Source: Bradyrhizobium sp. 139 (GTDB lineage Bacteria > Pseudomonadota > Alphaproteobacteria > Rhizobiales > Xanthobacteraceae). From it: a stretch of 64,000 nt of DNA. A program made the translations under genes and the position numbers. The stretch is from the NCBI RefSeq assembly GCF_023074175.1, contig NZ_JADPKS010000008.1:248001-312000 (forward strand), given 5' to 3'. The notes beneath the pieces were generated by a model. That model did not search any database, was not told where the DNA came from, and saw only the letters and a program-made list of their open reading frames with translations. Within the stretch, counting starts at the first letter, position 1, and each line of letters begins with the position of its first letter. Positions 51,341 to 60,263 of the stretch are shown here, in pieces.

Positions 51341-53247
51341 ACATCGAATCTCCGCACAAGGCGCTCGACCTCGCCTCGACAATTGCCGAAGGCGACATCC
51401 GTTGCCTGCTGATGGTGCTGGTGCACATGACCGGCGATGAACGCTGGCTGGAGCCGCCCTATCTCCCCAAGCGCGACATCCGCCTTATTCCAGATCCCGA
51501 GGCCGGCGTGCCAAAGGCGGTGCAGGATGAAATCCGCGCCGCGGTGGTCAAACTCTTTGCTGAGGGCACGCCTAAGGCTGTGATCACCGATCCCGGCGAT
51601 GAGCTGTTGCTGAAGATGATGCGCGCCTGCCTCGGCGAGAATGTCGCGCCGGAATATGCGCCTCTGATGCGCGAGGAGATGGGTTTTATGCCGCGCGAGG
51701 CGCGCTGGACCGAGCCCCCCTCAAACGACAAGCTCGCGCAGCAGCATGTGCTGATCGTCGGCGCCGGCGTCTGCGCCATCGCGCTCGGCGTCGCGCTCGG
51801 CCATCTCGGCATCCCCTACACCATCGTCGAGAAGAACGACGAGCTCGGCGGCACCTGGTGGATCAATCGCTATCCCGGCTGCGGCGTCGACACGCCGAAC
51901 CACTCCTATTCCTATTCCTTCGGCTCACACAACGAATGGACACGCTATTTTTGCCAGCGCGAAGAACTGCTGGCCTATCTTCAGAAGGTCGCCGGAGAAT
52001 ACGGCATCCGCAAGCATCTGCGTGTCAATACCGAACTGACCTCGTCGCGCTGGGACGAAGGCAAGCGGCGCTGGATATCCACGCTCAGGACCGAGAATGG
52101 CGAAGAGACCTTCGAATCCACGGCGCTGGTCTCGGCCATCGGCCAACTCAACGACCCCTCTCGCGCCCGCTTTAAGGGCGAGGAAAACTTCAAGGGAACG
52201 ATTCTGCATTCGGCGCAATGGTCCGAGGACATCAAGCTCGACGGCAAGCACGTCGCCGTGATCGGCACCGGCGCGACATCGATGCAGCTCGTGCCGGCGA
52301 TTGCCGGCCGCGTCGCCTCGGTCACGATCTATCAGCGCAGCGCGCAATGGGCGCGGCCGGTGAAAGGGTATGCCGACCCTATCAGCGAGGGCGCGCGCTG
52401 GCTGCTCGCGCATCTGCCGTTCTATGTGCAATGGTATCGCTTCAACATGTTCTGGCGCTACGGCGACGGGCTTTTGCCCTTCCTGCGCAAGGACCCGGCC
52501 TGGCCGCATCCGGAACGCGCCGTCAACAAGGGCAACGACCGGCACCGCCAGGAATTGACCGACTTCATCCTCACCGAACTGAAGGACCGGCCGGACCTGA
52601 TCGAGAAATGCGTCCCGACCTATCCGCCCTACGGCAAGCGCATCCTGCTCGACAACAACTGGTTCAAGACGTTGACGCGGCCGAACGTGGAACTCGTCAC
52701 CGACACGATCGATCATTTCGATCAGAACGGCATCGTCACCGCGGATGGCAGGCACCGCCCCGCCGACATCATCGTCGTTGCGACCGGCTTCAAGGTCACG
52801 GAGATGGCGGCGCGCCTCAACATCAGCGGCCGCGACGGCAAGGATCTGCGCGAGGCCTGGGCGAACGACAATCCAACCGCATTTCTTGGGCTCACCGTGC
52901 CGGGCTTTCCAAACTTCTTCTGCATGTTAGGCCCCAACTCCGGCCCCGCGCATGGCGGCAGCGTCATCTTCCAGTCGGAATGCCAGAGCCGCTACATCTC
53001 CGCCTGCCTCGCCGACATGATCGAGCACGATGTCGCAGCGATCGATGTCCGCAAGGAGGTGCTGGACGACTACATCCAGAAGGTCGATGCCGAACACGAG
53101 GGCATGATCTGGACCCATCCGGGCATGACGACCTATTACCGCAACAGCAGCGGCCGTGTGTTCTCAGCAATGCCCTGGCGGTTCGTCGATTACTGGCGGA
53201 TGACGCATGACCCGGATTTGGAGCAGTACGAGCTGACGCAGGCGTGA
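51337..53247 (+). CDS. Baeyer-Villiger-type flavin monooxygenase (HAPMO-like)
   Basis: This 636-residue FAD/NADPH enzyme has two dinucleotide folds (VGAGVCAIALG near 141 and VIGTGATSMQ near 308). Between them is FKGTILHSAQW (about 285-295), which fits the Baeyer-Villiger fingerprint FxGxxxHxxxW. The extra N-terminal domain of about 130 residues and the total length match 4-hydroxyacetophenone monooxygenase. It would insert oxygen next to a ketone to give an ester. The acyl-CoA ligase and Liv-type transporter nearby suggest catabolism of an imported (aryl) ketone or acid. Confidence 0.9.
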   Translation: MNIESPHKALDLASTIAEGDIRCLLMVLVHMTGDERWLEPPYLPKRDIRLIPDPEAGVPKAVQDEIRAAVVKLFAEGTPKAVITDPGDELLLKMMRACLGENVAPEYAPLMREEMGFMPREARWTEPPSNDKLAQQHVLIVGAGVCAIALGVALGHLGIPYTIVEKNDELGGTWWINRYPGCGVDTPNHSYSYSFGSHNEWTRYFCQREELLAYLQKVAGEYGIRKHLRVNTELTSSRWDEGKRRWISTLRTENGEETFESTALVSAIGQLNDPSRARFKGEENFKGTILHSAQWSEDIKLDGKHVAVIGTGATSMQLVPAIAGRVASVTIYQRSAQWARPVKGYADPISEGARWLLAHLPFYVQWYRFNMFWRYGDGLLPFLRKDPAWPHPERAVNKGNDRHRQELTDFILTELKDRPDLIEKCVPTYPPYGKRILLDNNWFKTLTRPNVELVTDTIDHFDQNGIVTADGRHRPADIIVVATGFKVTEMAARLNISGRDGKDLREAWANDNPTAFLGLTVPGFPNFFCMLGPNSGPAHGGSVIFQSECQSRYISACLADMIEHDVAAIDVRKEVLDDYIQKVDAEHEGMIWTHPGMTTYYRNSSGRVFSAMPWRFVDYWRMTHDPDLEQYELTQA

Positions 53248-53299
53248 CTCCTTTACCGACGTCGACTTGATGTAGCGTTATCGTGGACTCTCACTACAT

Positions 53300-53379
53300 C
53301 GTCATTGCGAGCGAAGCGAAGCAATCCAGAAACTTTCCGCGGTGACACTCTGGATTGCTTCGCGTCGCTCGCAATGACG
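53300..53379. repeat. Palindromic repeat, family shared with 32387-32467
   Basis: It begins CGTCATTGCGAGCGAAGCG and ends CGTCGCTCGCAATGACG; the internal AGCAATCCAGA and TCTGGATTGCT pair. It lies between the monooxygenase and isomerase genes. Confidence 0.8.
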
Positions 53380-53440
53380 GAGATTGCGGCGCCGCTTTCC
53401 CGCATCGCAAGCAGCGCGGCGCTTCGAAAGGAAGCCGTCC

Positions 53441-54076
53441 ATGCCCAAGCCTCTTGTCCGCGTCTACACCGACTACAAGAGCCCTTACGCATTCGTTGCG
53501 AACAAGCGGCTGTTCGAGCTCGAAGACAAACATGGCGTCGAGCTGGAGTGGCTGCCCTACACGCTGCGCGTCGCCGAGTTCATGGGGACGGTGGAGGAGC
53601 GCACGCCGCATTTCTGGCGCAAGGTTCGCTACGCCTATTTGGACGCGCGGCGCTATGCCAATGCGCAGGGCCTCGTCATGAAGGGCCCGCGGCGGATCTA
53701 CGATGCCTTCAACTCCAGTGTCGGCATGCTGTTCGCCCAACGCCACGGCTTTTTTCGCCCCTACCACGACACGGTGTTCCGCCGGTTCTGGAGCCATGAG
53801 CTGGAAATCGACGATCTTGCTGACATCGCTGGTGTCATCACGGCGTGCGGCGGATCGGCCAGCGAGTTCGAAGCCTACGTCAACGGCCCTGCCCGCGCCG
53901 AGCACGACCGCATCATCGACGAGGCCGAGGCGCTCGGCGTGTTCGGCGTTCCCACCATGGTGTTCAACGGCGAGCTGTTCTGGGGCGGCGACCGCATCGA
54001 CATGCTGATCGAACGCATCGCGAAGCCCGAAACGATCGAGGCCGCGCTCGGCAGCCGCCATCGCAAGCCGGCGTGA
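53441..54076 (+). CDS. DsbA-family 2-hydroxychromene-2-carboxylate isomerase-like protein
   Basis: The 211-residue thioredoxin-fold protein of the kappa-GST/HCCA isomerase class starts VRVYTDYKSPYAFVANKRL, where the Ser of YKSPYAF takes the place of the DsbA cysteine. It ends with GVFGVPTMVFNGELFWGGDRIDML, the family signature. HCCA isomerase acts in naphthalene-type ring degradation with glutathione. Start 53441 has AAGGA nine bases upstream. It could belong functionally with the monooxygenase operon just upstream, but a repeat separates them. Confidence 0.87.
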   Translation: MPKPLVRVYTDYKSPYAFVANKRLFELEDKHGVELEWLPYTLRVAEFMGTVEERTPHFWRKVRYAYLDARRYANAQGLVMKGPRRIYDAFNSSVGMLFAQRHGFFRPYHDTVFRRFWSHELEIDDLADIAGVITACGGSASEFEAYVNGPARAEHDRIIDEAEALGVFGVPTMVFNGELFWGGDRIDMLIERIAKPETIEAALGSRHRKPA

Positions 54077-54079
54077 CCC

Positions 54080-55195
54080 TTACGCTGCCAGCCCGCTCTC
54101 CACCGACGCGAAGTCCATCCCGAGGCTTTCCGCCACAGCCTTGTTGGTGATGCGGCCGCGATGGACGTTGAGCCCATTGCGCAAATGCGGGTTCTCCAGC
54201 ACCGCGGCAAAGCCCTTGTTCGCCAGCGACAGGCCGAACGGCAGCGTCGCGTTGTTCAGCGCCTGGCTCGACGTCACCGGCACCGCCCCCGGCATGTTGG
54301 CGACGCAATAATGCACGACGCCGTCGACCTCATAAGTTGGATCGGTGTGTGTGGTCGGATGCGAGGTTTCGAAACAGCCGCCCTGGTCGATCGCGACATC
54401 GACCAGCACGGCGCCCGGCCGCATCGATTTCAGCATCGCGCGCGTGACGAGCTTTGGCGCGCTGGCGCCCGGCACCAGCACCGCGCCGATCACGACGTCG
54501 GCGGCGAACACTTCGTCTTCAACCGCCTCTATCGTGGAGAGGCGTGTGCGCACGCGTCCTGCGAAGAGATCATCGAGCTCGCGCAGCCGCGGAATCGACC
54601 GGTCGATCACCGTGACCTCCGCGCCGAGGCCAGCAGCCATGCGCGCGGCCTGCATCCCGACCACGCCGCCGCCGAGCACGACAACACGCGCCGGCTGCAC
54701 ACCGGGCACGCCGCCGAGCAGCAGCCCGCGGCCGCCGGCCGAACGCTTGAGCGCGGCGCCGGCGGCCTCGATGGCGAGGCGGCCGGCGACTTCGCTCATC
54801 GGCGCGAGCAGGGGGAGGTGACCGGCCGCGTCGGTGACGGTTTCATAGGCGATCGCAGTACAACCTGAAGCGAGCAACCCCTTGGCCTGTTCGGGATCCG
54901 GGGCAAGATGGAGATAAGCAAACAGGATCTGGCTTTCGCGAAGTTGGGCCCATTCGCCCTTCTGCGGCTCCTTCACCTTCACGATCATGTCGGACGTCGC
55001 GAAGATGTCGCGCGCGCTCTCCGCAATGGTAGCCCCTGCCCGCCGGTACACCTCGTCGGAGGCACCGATGCCGCTGCCGGCGCTGGCCTCGACGGTCACC
55101 TGATGCCCGGCTGCCACATATTCGCGGACGGCACCCGGGGTGAGCCCGACGCGATATTCCTGCACCTTGATCTCCTTGGGCACACCGACGCGCAT
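54080..55195 (-). CDS. ald: Alanine dehydrogenase
   Basis: The 371-residue enzyme has the standard start [20 protein letters not shown], the catalytic Lys/His region (VKVKEPQ, YLHLAPD), the NAD motif [17 protein letters not shown] and [21 protein letters not shown]. It interconverts L-alanine and pyruvate plus ammonium. AGGAG stands six bases before ATG 55195. It is convergent with the isomerase gene (3 bases apart) and divergent from an Lrp-family gene that most likely controls it. Confidence 0.96.
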   Translation of the reverse strand: MRVGVPKEIKVQEYRVGLTPGAVREYVAAGHQVTVEASAGSGIGASDEVYRRAGATIAESARDIFATSDMIVKVKEPQKGEWAQLRESQILFAYLHLAPDPEQAKGLLASGCTAIAYETVTDAAGHLPLLAPMSEVAGRLAIEAAGAALKRSAGGRGLLLGGVPGVQPARVVVLGGGVVGMQAARMAAGLGAEVTVIDRSIPRLRELDDLFAGRVRTRLSTIEAVEDEVFAADVVIGAVLVPGASAPKLVTRAMLKSMRPGAVLVDVAIDQGGCFETSHPTTHTDPTYEVDGVVHYCVANMPGAVPVTSSQALNNATLPFGLSLANKGFAAVLENPHLRNGLNVHRGRITNKAVAESLGMDFASVESGLAA

Positions 55196-55260
55196 CTCGA
55201 GCTCCTTCGCCAACGGTTTGATTCCTTTGTTCATCGTAGCCCACGTGACCGGTTTGGTTT

Positions 55261-55288
55261 CGTGCAAATATCCGCTAGTTTCAGCACG
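55261..55288. promoter_or_regulatory. Weak inverted repeat in the ald/lrp promoter
   Basis: CGTGC and GCACG lie 18 bases apart around an AT-rich centre, in the 117-base divergent region. It is a loose fit to Lrp/AldR-type sites, which usually have AT-rich centres. Confidence 0.25.
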
Positions 55289-55312
55289 GGCGCGCCGGTT
55301 TCGAGCGCGAAA

Positions 55313-55819
55313 ATGTCCTTTCACGCTGGAAACGAAACCTTGGCCCTCGACCGGAAAGACCTCGCCATCCTTGCGGAACTCACCACCAACGCGCGCGCCA
55401 GTCACACCGAGCTTGCCAAGACGGTCGGGCTATCAAGCACGGCGCTAGCGCGCCGGCAGAAGGCACTGGAGGACGACGGCTACATCCAGGCCTATCAGGC
55501 TGCGCTCGATCTCGCGCAATTTGGCCTCACCACGACCGTGCTGGTGCGCATCGCGCTCGATAGCCAGAGCGACGAAGCGCTGAAAGCGTTCGAGGCCGAG
55601 GTGGTGAAGTGCCCTTCCGTCGTTCGCTGCTTCCTAATGTCGGGCAACGACGACTACATCCTGATCGTGCTGGCCCGCGACATCCAGGATTTCGAGCGCA
55701 TCCACCGCACCGAGCTGTCGCGCCTGCCGCGCGTCGCCCGCGTGCAATCAAGCTTCGCGCTGCGCGAGGTCGTTAACCGCGCGGTGCCGACGGTGGTGTT
55801 CGGCGAAGCCAGGCGCTGA
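55313..55819 (+). CDS. Lrp/AsnC-family regulator, probable regulator of ald
   Basis: The 168-residue protein has an N-terminal helix-turn-helix (ASHTELAKTVGLSSTALARRQKALEDDGYI) and a C-terminal RAM ligand domain (VVRCFLMSGNDDYILIVLARDIQDFERIHRTELSRLPRVARVQSSFALREV). The start could be ATG 55313 or a TTG at 55340 that would begin LALDRKDLAIL; the latter is closer to the family start. It is divergent from alanine dehydrogenase, as AldR is in other bacteria. Confidence 0.92.
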   Translation: MSFHAGNETLALDRKDLAILAELTTNARASHTELAKTVGLSSTALARRQKALEDDGYIQAYQAALDLAQFGLTTTVLVRIALDSQSDEALKAFEAEVVKCPSVVRCFLMSGNDDYILIVLARDIQDFERIHRTELSRLPRVARVQSSFALREVVNRAVPTVVFGEARR

Positions 55820-55976
55820 CCGCTTCCGCGCGACAATAATCAACCTTTGGAACCAAGCCGCCTGTCGTCCGTTGGGCGCCATCGGCCAGCAGAGGCGACC
55901 TGCCCGCGCGTCAACACAGTTTGACTTCTCAGCTCGGCCTCCACGCAGGGAACAAGAGCCCTTCAGGGTAAAAGAC

Positions 55977-56468
55977 ATGGCCGATGTCACACATCAGATC
56001 CCCGAACCCATTCCGATCGATCTAGTCGTCAACGGGGTCAGGCGCACACTCGACCTGGTGCCGTGGACGACGCTCCTGGATGCCCTGCGCGACCATCTGC
56101 AGTTGACCGGCACCAAGAAGGGCTGCGATCATGGTCAGTGCGGCGCCTGCACCGTGCTGGTGAACGGACGGCGCGTCAATTCCTGCCTGACACTCGCGGT
56201 CATGAAGGACGGCGCCGAGATTACCACTGTCGAAGGCCTCGCCAGCGACGGCACGCTGCATCCCCTGCAACAGGCCTTCATCGACCACGACGCCTTCCAG
56301 TGCGGCTATTGCACACCGGGCCAGATTTGTTCGGCGGCCGGCCTCTTGGCCGAAGGTCACGCCAAAGACGCCGACCAGATCCGGGAGCTCATGAGCGGAA
56401 ATCTCTGCCGCTGCGGCGCCTATCCGAACATCGTCGCCGCCATCCAGCAAGCAATGGGCCGGCCATGA
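55977..56468 (+). CDS. paoA: Aldehyde oxidoreductase, 2Fe-2S subunit (PaoA-like)
   Basis: The 163-residue subunit of the xanthine oxidase family has the plant-type cluster CDHGQCGACTV (near residues 50-60) and the second cluster motifs QCGYCTPGQI and CRCGAYPNI. AGGG precedes ATG 55977. Unlike E. coli PaoA there is no twin-arginine leader, even if the frame is read further upstream, so the enzyme should stay in the cytoplasm. It overlaps the FAD subunit gene by 4 bases. Confidence 0.93.
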   Translation: MADVTHQIPEPIPIDLVVNGVRRTLDLVPWTTLLDALRDHLQLTGTKKGCDHGQCGACTVLVNGRRVNSCLTLAVMKDGAEITTVEGLASDGTLHPLQQAFIDHDAFQCGYCTPGQICSAAGLLAEGHAKDADQIRELMSGNLCRCGAYPNIVAAIQQAMGRP

Positions 56469-57481
56469 ACAACTTCCAGTACTCCCGCGCCGCTGACGTT
56501 GCCGATGCGATCCGCCTGCTCACCGCCGATCCCGGCGCCAAACTGATTGCCGGCGGCACCAATCTGATCGACCTGATGAAAGAGAATGTCGAACGCCCTT
56601 CCCGGCTGATCGACATTTCCCGCCTGCCGCTGCGAAACGTCGAGGAGACGGACGACGGCGGCCTGCGCATCGGTGCCTTGGTGCCAAACTCGGATCTCGC
56701 CTACCATCCGTTGATCGAGCAGCGCTATCCCCTGCTCGCCAGCGCCGTCCTGGCCGGTGCCTCGGCGCAATTGCGCAACATGGCCTCAGTCGGTGGCAAT
56801 CTGATGCAGCGAACGCGTTGCGGCTACTTCTATGACACGGCCACGCCCTGCAACAAGCGAAGCCCCGGCAGCGGCTGCTCGGCTATCCACGGCCTCAACC
56901 GCAACCATGCGATCCTCGGCACGAGCGCCTCCTGCATCGCGACCAATCCCTCCGACATGAGCGTGGCGCTGGCCGCGCTCGGCGCACTCGTGCATATGGC
57001 AGGGCCCTCCGGCGCGCGCACAACCGCGCTCACGGATTTCCATCGGCTGCCGGGCGACACACCTCACATCGACACCAATCTCGGCGCGGGCGAGATGATC
57101 ACCGCGGTCGAGTTGCCGCCGCACGGCTTTTCCCACAACTACAGCTATCTCAAGGTCCGCGACCGGCTCTCTTATGCCTTTGCTCTGGTCTCGGTTGCGG
57201 CCGCGCTCGAACTGGACGGCAACACCATCAGCGAGGCGCGCGTGGCGCTTGGCGGCGTGGCGCACAAGCCCTGGCGCAGCCTCGAAGCCGAATCGGCTTT
57301 GCGCGGTCAGCCGGCAACAGCGGATCAGTTTTCACGCGCTGCGGATCTGCTGCTCCAGGGAGCCAGCACCTCTTCGCATAATGGCTTCAAGATCGAGCTG
57401 GCGCGCCGGACCATCGTGCGGACGTTGACGCAGGCGGCGAGCGCCACGCCGCAATCGCAGGCTCACAAGAAGATCGCGTGA
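56465..57481 (+). CDS. paoB: Aldehyde oxidoreductase, FAD/4Fe-4S subunit (PaoB-like)
   Basis: The 338-residue CO-dehydrogenase flavoprotein-type subunit has FAD motifs IAGGTNLIDLMK and SVGGNLMQRTRC. After the latter comes an insertion with cysteines RTRCGYFYDTATPCNKR, GSGCSAI and ASCIATNPSD, which in PaoB holds an extra [4Fe-4S] cluster. Length matches PaoB (about 320). It starts inside the PaoA stop codon. Confidence 0.93.
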   Translation: MNNFQYSRAADVADAIRLLTADPGAKLIAGGTNLIDLMKENVERPSRLIDISRLPLRNVEETDDGGLRIGALVPNSDLAYHPLIEQRYPLLASAVLAGASAQLRNMASVGGNLMQRTRCGYFYDTATPCNKRSPGSGCSAIHGLNRNHAILGTSASCIATNPSDMSVALAALGALVHMAGPSGARTTALTDFHRLPGDTPHIDTNLGAGEMITAVELPPHGFSHNYSYLKVRDRLSYAFALVSVAAALELDGNTISEARVALGGVAHKPWRSLEAESALRGQPATADQFSRAADLLLQGASTSSHNGFKIELARRTIVRTLTQAASATPQSQAHKKIA

Positions 57482-57488
57482 GGGCCCC

Positions 57489-59690
57489 ATGAACGCCTAT
57501 GTCGGAACGCCAACGTCCCGTGTCGACGGCCGGGCCAAGGTCACCGGAGCAGCGAAATATGCCGGCGAATTCCCGGCCGACGGGCTCCTCCACGGCTTCG
57601 TCGTCGAGGCCACCATTCCATGCGGGCGCATTGCCCGCCTCGACACCAGCGAGGCGCTGAAAGTGAAGGGCGTTCTCGACGTGCTCACGCATGCCAAGCG
57701 TCCTGCGCTCGCCGACAAGGACGAAGCCTGGAAGGACGAGGTGGCGCCCGAGGGTTCGCCATTCCGTCCCCTCTACGACGACACCATCAAATTCAACGGC
57801 CAGCCGATCGCGCTGGTGGTCGCAGAGGATTGGGAAACCGCGAAATTCGCGGCCACACTCGTGCGGGTCGAGTATGAGCAGAACAGTTTTGCGACCGACC
57901 TCGAAGGCGAGCGCAGCAATGCCGCCGAAATGGACAAACCACACGAGCCGCGCGGCGATGCCGCAGCGGGCCTTGCCCAAGCTGACGTCCGCCACGACGC
58001 GGAGTACGTCATTCCAACCGAGCATCACAACCCGATGGAGCTCTATGCGACCACGGCGGTCTGGGGGGGCAATGGCAAGCTGACGGTCTACGACAAGACG
58101 CAGGGCGTCCAGAACGTCCACAAATTTCTCTGCGGCGTGTTCGACCGGAAACCGGAGGACATCCGGGTGATCTCGCCCTATGTCGGCGGCGCCTTCGGCT
58201 CGGGCTTGCGGCCGCAATATCAGGTGGTGTTGGCAACGCTTGGCGCACTCGCGCTGAAGCGGTCCGTTCGCGTCGTGCTGACGCGCCAGCAGATGTATGG
58301 GCTCGGCTATCGGCCTATGACCATCGAGCGCGTCGCGCTCGGCGCAAGGTCCGACGGCAGGCTCGATGCGGTCACGCACGAGGCCATTGCCGTCACTTCG
58401 CGCTACGAGGATTTCGCGCGCAACGACACCGGCTGGGCCGAACAGCTCTACAGCAGCCCGAACAGCCGCTTTTCCCACAAGCTGGTCCACCTTGACGTCT
58501 CCACCCCCTGCGACATGCGTGCACCTGGCGCGGCGTCGGGCGTCTGCGCGCTCGAATGCGCGATGGACGAGCTCGCCATAGCGCTCAAGCTCGATCCGAT
58601 CGAGCTGCGGCTGAAGTGCTACTCAGACCGAGACCAGAGCGAAAACCTGCCCTACAGCAGCAAGCAGCTGCGCGAATGCTACGCCCGCGGTGCGGACGCC
58701 TTCGGGTGGAGCAGGCGCAATCCCGCGCCACGCGCGATGCGTGACGGCAAGGAACTGGTCGGCTGGGGCATGGCGACCGGCGTCTGGGAAGCCCTCCAGA
58801 TGCCGGTTGCAGTCCGCATCGTGCTGACGTCGAACGGCCACGCCGAGGTGTCTTGCGCCGCATCCGACATCGGCACCGGCACCTACACCATCGTGGCGCA
58901 GGTTGCGGCCGATGCGCTTGGCCTGCCGATCGAGAACATCAGCGTCCGACTTGCCGACTCCACCCTGCCGCAGGCGCCGGTCGAAGGCGGTTCCTGGATG
59001 GCGGCATCGAGCGCGCACGCGGTGCTTGCAGCCGCCGAGGAGGTGCGCAAGGAACTGTTACGCCTGGCCGGGAAAATGCCCGGCTCGCCGCTCGCCGACG
59101 CCGGGTTGGCCGATACGGTCCTGATCGACGGCAGCATAGTCAGGTCCAGCGACAGCAGCCGCGCAGTCTCGATCGCCGACGCGATGCGCCATGGCAACAT
59201 CGAACGCATCGAGAAAGAAAAACTCAACCAGTTCGACGAAGACAAGAAGCACGCGCGCAATACCCATTCCGCGGTGTTCGCCGAGGTGAAAGTGGACGAG
59301 CAGCTTGGCGTCATCCGTGTGACCCGGATCGTCAGCGCTGTCGCAGCTGGGCGGATCCTGAACACCAAGACCGGCCGCAGCCAGATCATGGGCGGCGTGG
59401 TCTGGGGAATCGGAATGGCTTTGCACGAGGAGACGGTGATGGACCACCGTTTCGGCAGGATCATGAACGCGAATATCGCCGAGTACCACATCCCCGTGAA
59501 TGCCGACATTCATGACATCGACGTGATCTTCGTTGACGAACCGGACGCGCACATCAACGCGCTCGGCGTCAAGGGGCTGGGCGAGATCGGCATCGTCGGC
59601 GTCCCTGCCGCGATCGCAAACGCCGTCTACCACGCCACCGGCAAGCGCATCCGCCGCTTTCCGATCACGCTGGACAAGCTGCTCGACTGA
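57489..59690 (+). CDS. paoC: Aldehyde oxidoreductase, molybdenum cofactor subunit (PaoC-like)
   Basis: The 733-residue large subunit has the molybdopterin-binding SPYVGGAFGSGLRPQYQ and VEGGSWMAASSAHAV regions and the catalytic Glu in VKGLGEIGIVGVPAAIANAV near the C-terminus. Length equals that of E. coli PaoC. It oxidises aldehydes to acids with ferredoxin or another acceptor. GAGG precedes the ATG, 7 bases after paoB. No XdhC/PaoD-type cofactor-insertion gene follows. Confidence 0.94.
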   Translation: MNAYVGTPTSRVDGRAKVTGAAKYAGEFPADGLLHGFVVEATIPCGRIARLDTSEALKVKGVLDVLTHAKRPALADKDEAWKDEVAPEGSPFRPLYDDTIKFNGQPIALVVAEDWETAKFAATLVRVEYEQNSFATDLEGERSNAAEMDKPHEPRGDAAAGLAQADVRHDAEYVIPTEHHNPMELYATTAVWGGNGKLTVYDKTQGVQNVHKFLCGVFDRKPEDIRVISPYVGGAFGSGLRPQYQVVLATLGALALKRSVRVVLTRQQMYGLGYRPMTIERVALGARSDGRLDAVTHEAIAVTSRYEDFARNDTGWAEQLYSSPNSRFSHKLVHLDVSTPCDMRAPGAASGVCALECAMDELAIALKLDPIELRLKCYSDRDQSENLPYSSKQLRECYARGADAFGWSRRNPAPRAMRDGKELVGWGMATGVWEALQMPVAVRIVLTSNGHAEVSCAASDIGTGTYTIVAQVAADALGLPIENISVRLADSTLPQAPVEGGSWMAASSAHAVLAAAEEVRKELLRLAGKMPGSPLADAGLADTVLIDGSIVRSSDSSRAVSIADAMRHGNIERIEKEKLNQFDEDKKHARNTHSAVFAEVKVDEQLGVIRVTRIVSAVAAGRILNTKTGRSQIMGGVVWGIGMALHEETVMDHRFGRIMNANIAEYHIPVNADIHDIDVIFVDEPDAHINALGVKGLGEIGIVGVPAAIANAVYHATGKRIRRFPITLDKLLD

Positions 59691-59852
59691 GGCGACGGGT
59701 CGGAGGAAGGCAACAGCTCGAGGGTGTCGACGATCCTGCCGATCAAGGTGCTCGCAGGCCGCATCGCTGCCCGCTGTGGTCTTTGTCTGCCGTCGCCTTA
59801 TCGGCATCGGCGGGAGCGCAGGACTGCCGGCACCGGCCCGGGCCGCCTGGCA

Positions 59853-60065
59853 TCAGGACGGAAAGTCAGCCGGTCTGACCTGGATGCGGTCGGCATGCAG
59901 CGACCAGTGATGCAACGCCTGATCCTTGCAGAATTTTGCCTTCGCCCGCTCCGTGGCTTCGTTCTCGTTGGTGGCGTCGATCTCGAGCGTGCCCTGGCAC
60001 ACCTCGATCTGCCGGCCGTACTCTCCGAGCACGTCCTTCATGAAGCTGATGACATAAGTTGACAT
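59853..60065 (-). CDS. Small conserved protein of unknown function
   Basis: A 70-residue soluble protein (MSTYVISFMKDVLGEYGRQI...) with a strong AGGAGGT site right before ATG 60065. One Cys lies in EVCQGTLEI and one in KFCKDQAL. Alternating strands and a helix (NENEATERAKAKFCKD) suggest a small alpha/beta fold. It faces paoC. I do not recognise the family. Confidence 0.72.
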   Translation of the reverse strand: MSTYVISFMKDVLGEYGRQIEVCQGTLEIDATNENEATERAKAKFCKDQALHHWSLHADRIQVRPADFPS

Positions 60066-60171
60066 GGGACCTCCTGCCTGCCCCGGCGGCACTCTAATCC
60101 CATTTAGCCCGAACCGGGGAAGGAGATTTTGACGCGGATCAAAAGTCAGGAGGTTGCGGTTCCCCTTGCTC

Positions 60172-60252
60172 CGTCATTCCGGGGCGGCTCGAAGAGCCGA
60201 ACCTGGAGTCTCGAGATTCCGGGTTCGATGCACCGCATCGCCCCGGAATGAC
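60172..60252. repeat. Palindromic intergenic repeat
   Basis: It begins CGTCATTCCGGGGCGG and ends CGCCCCGGAATGAC; the ends are inverted complements. It lies between the small protein gene and the hydroxyacid dehydrogenase stop. Confidence 0.75.
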
Positions 60253-60263
60253 AAAGGAGAGAG

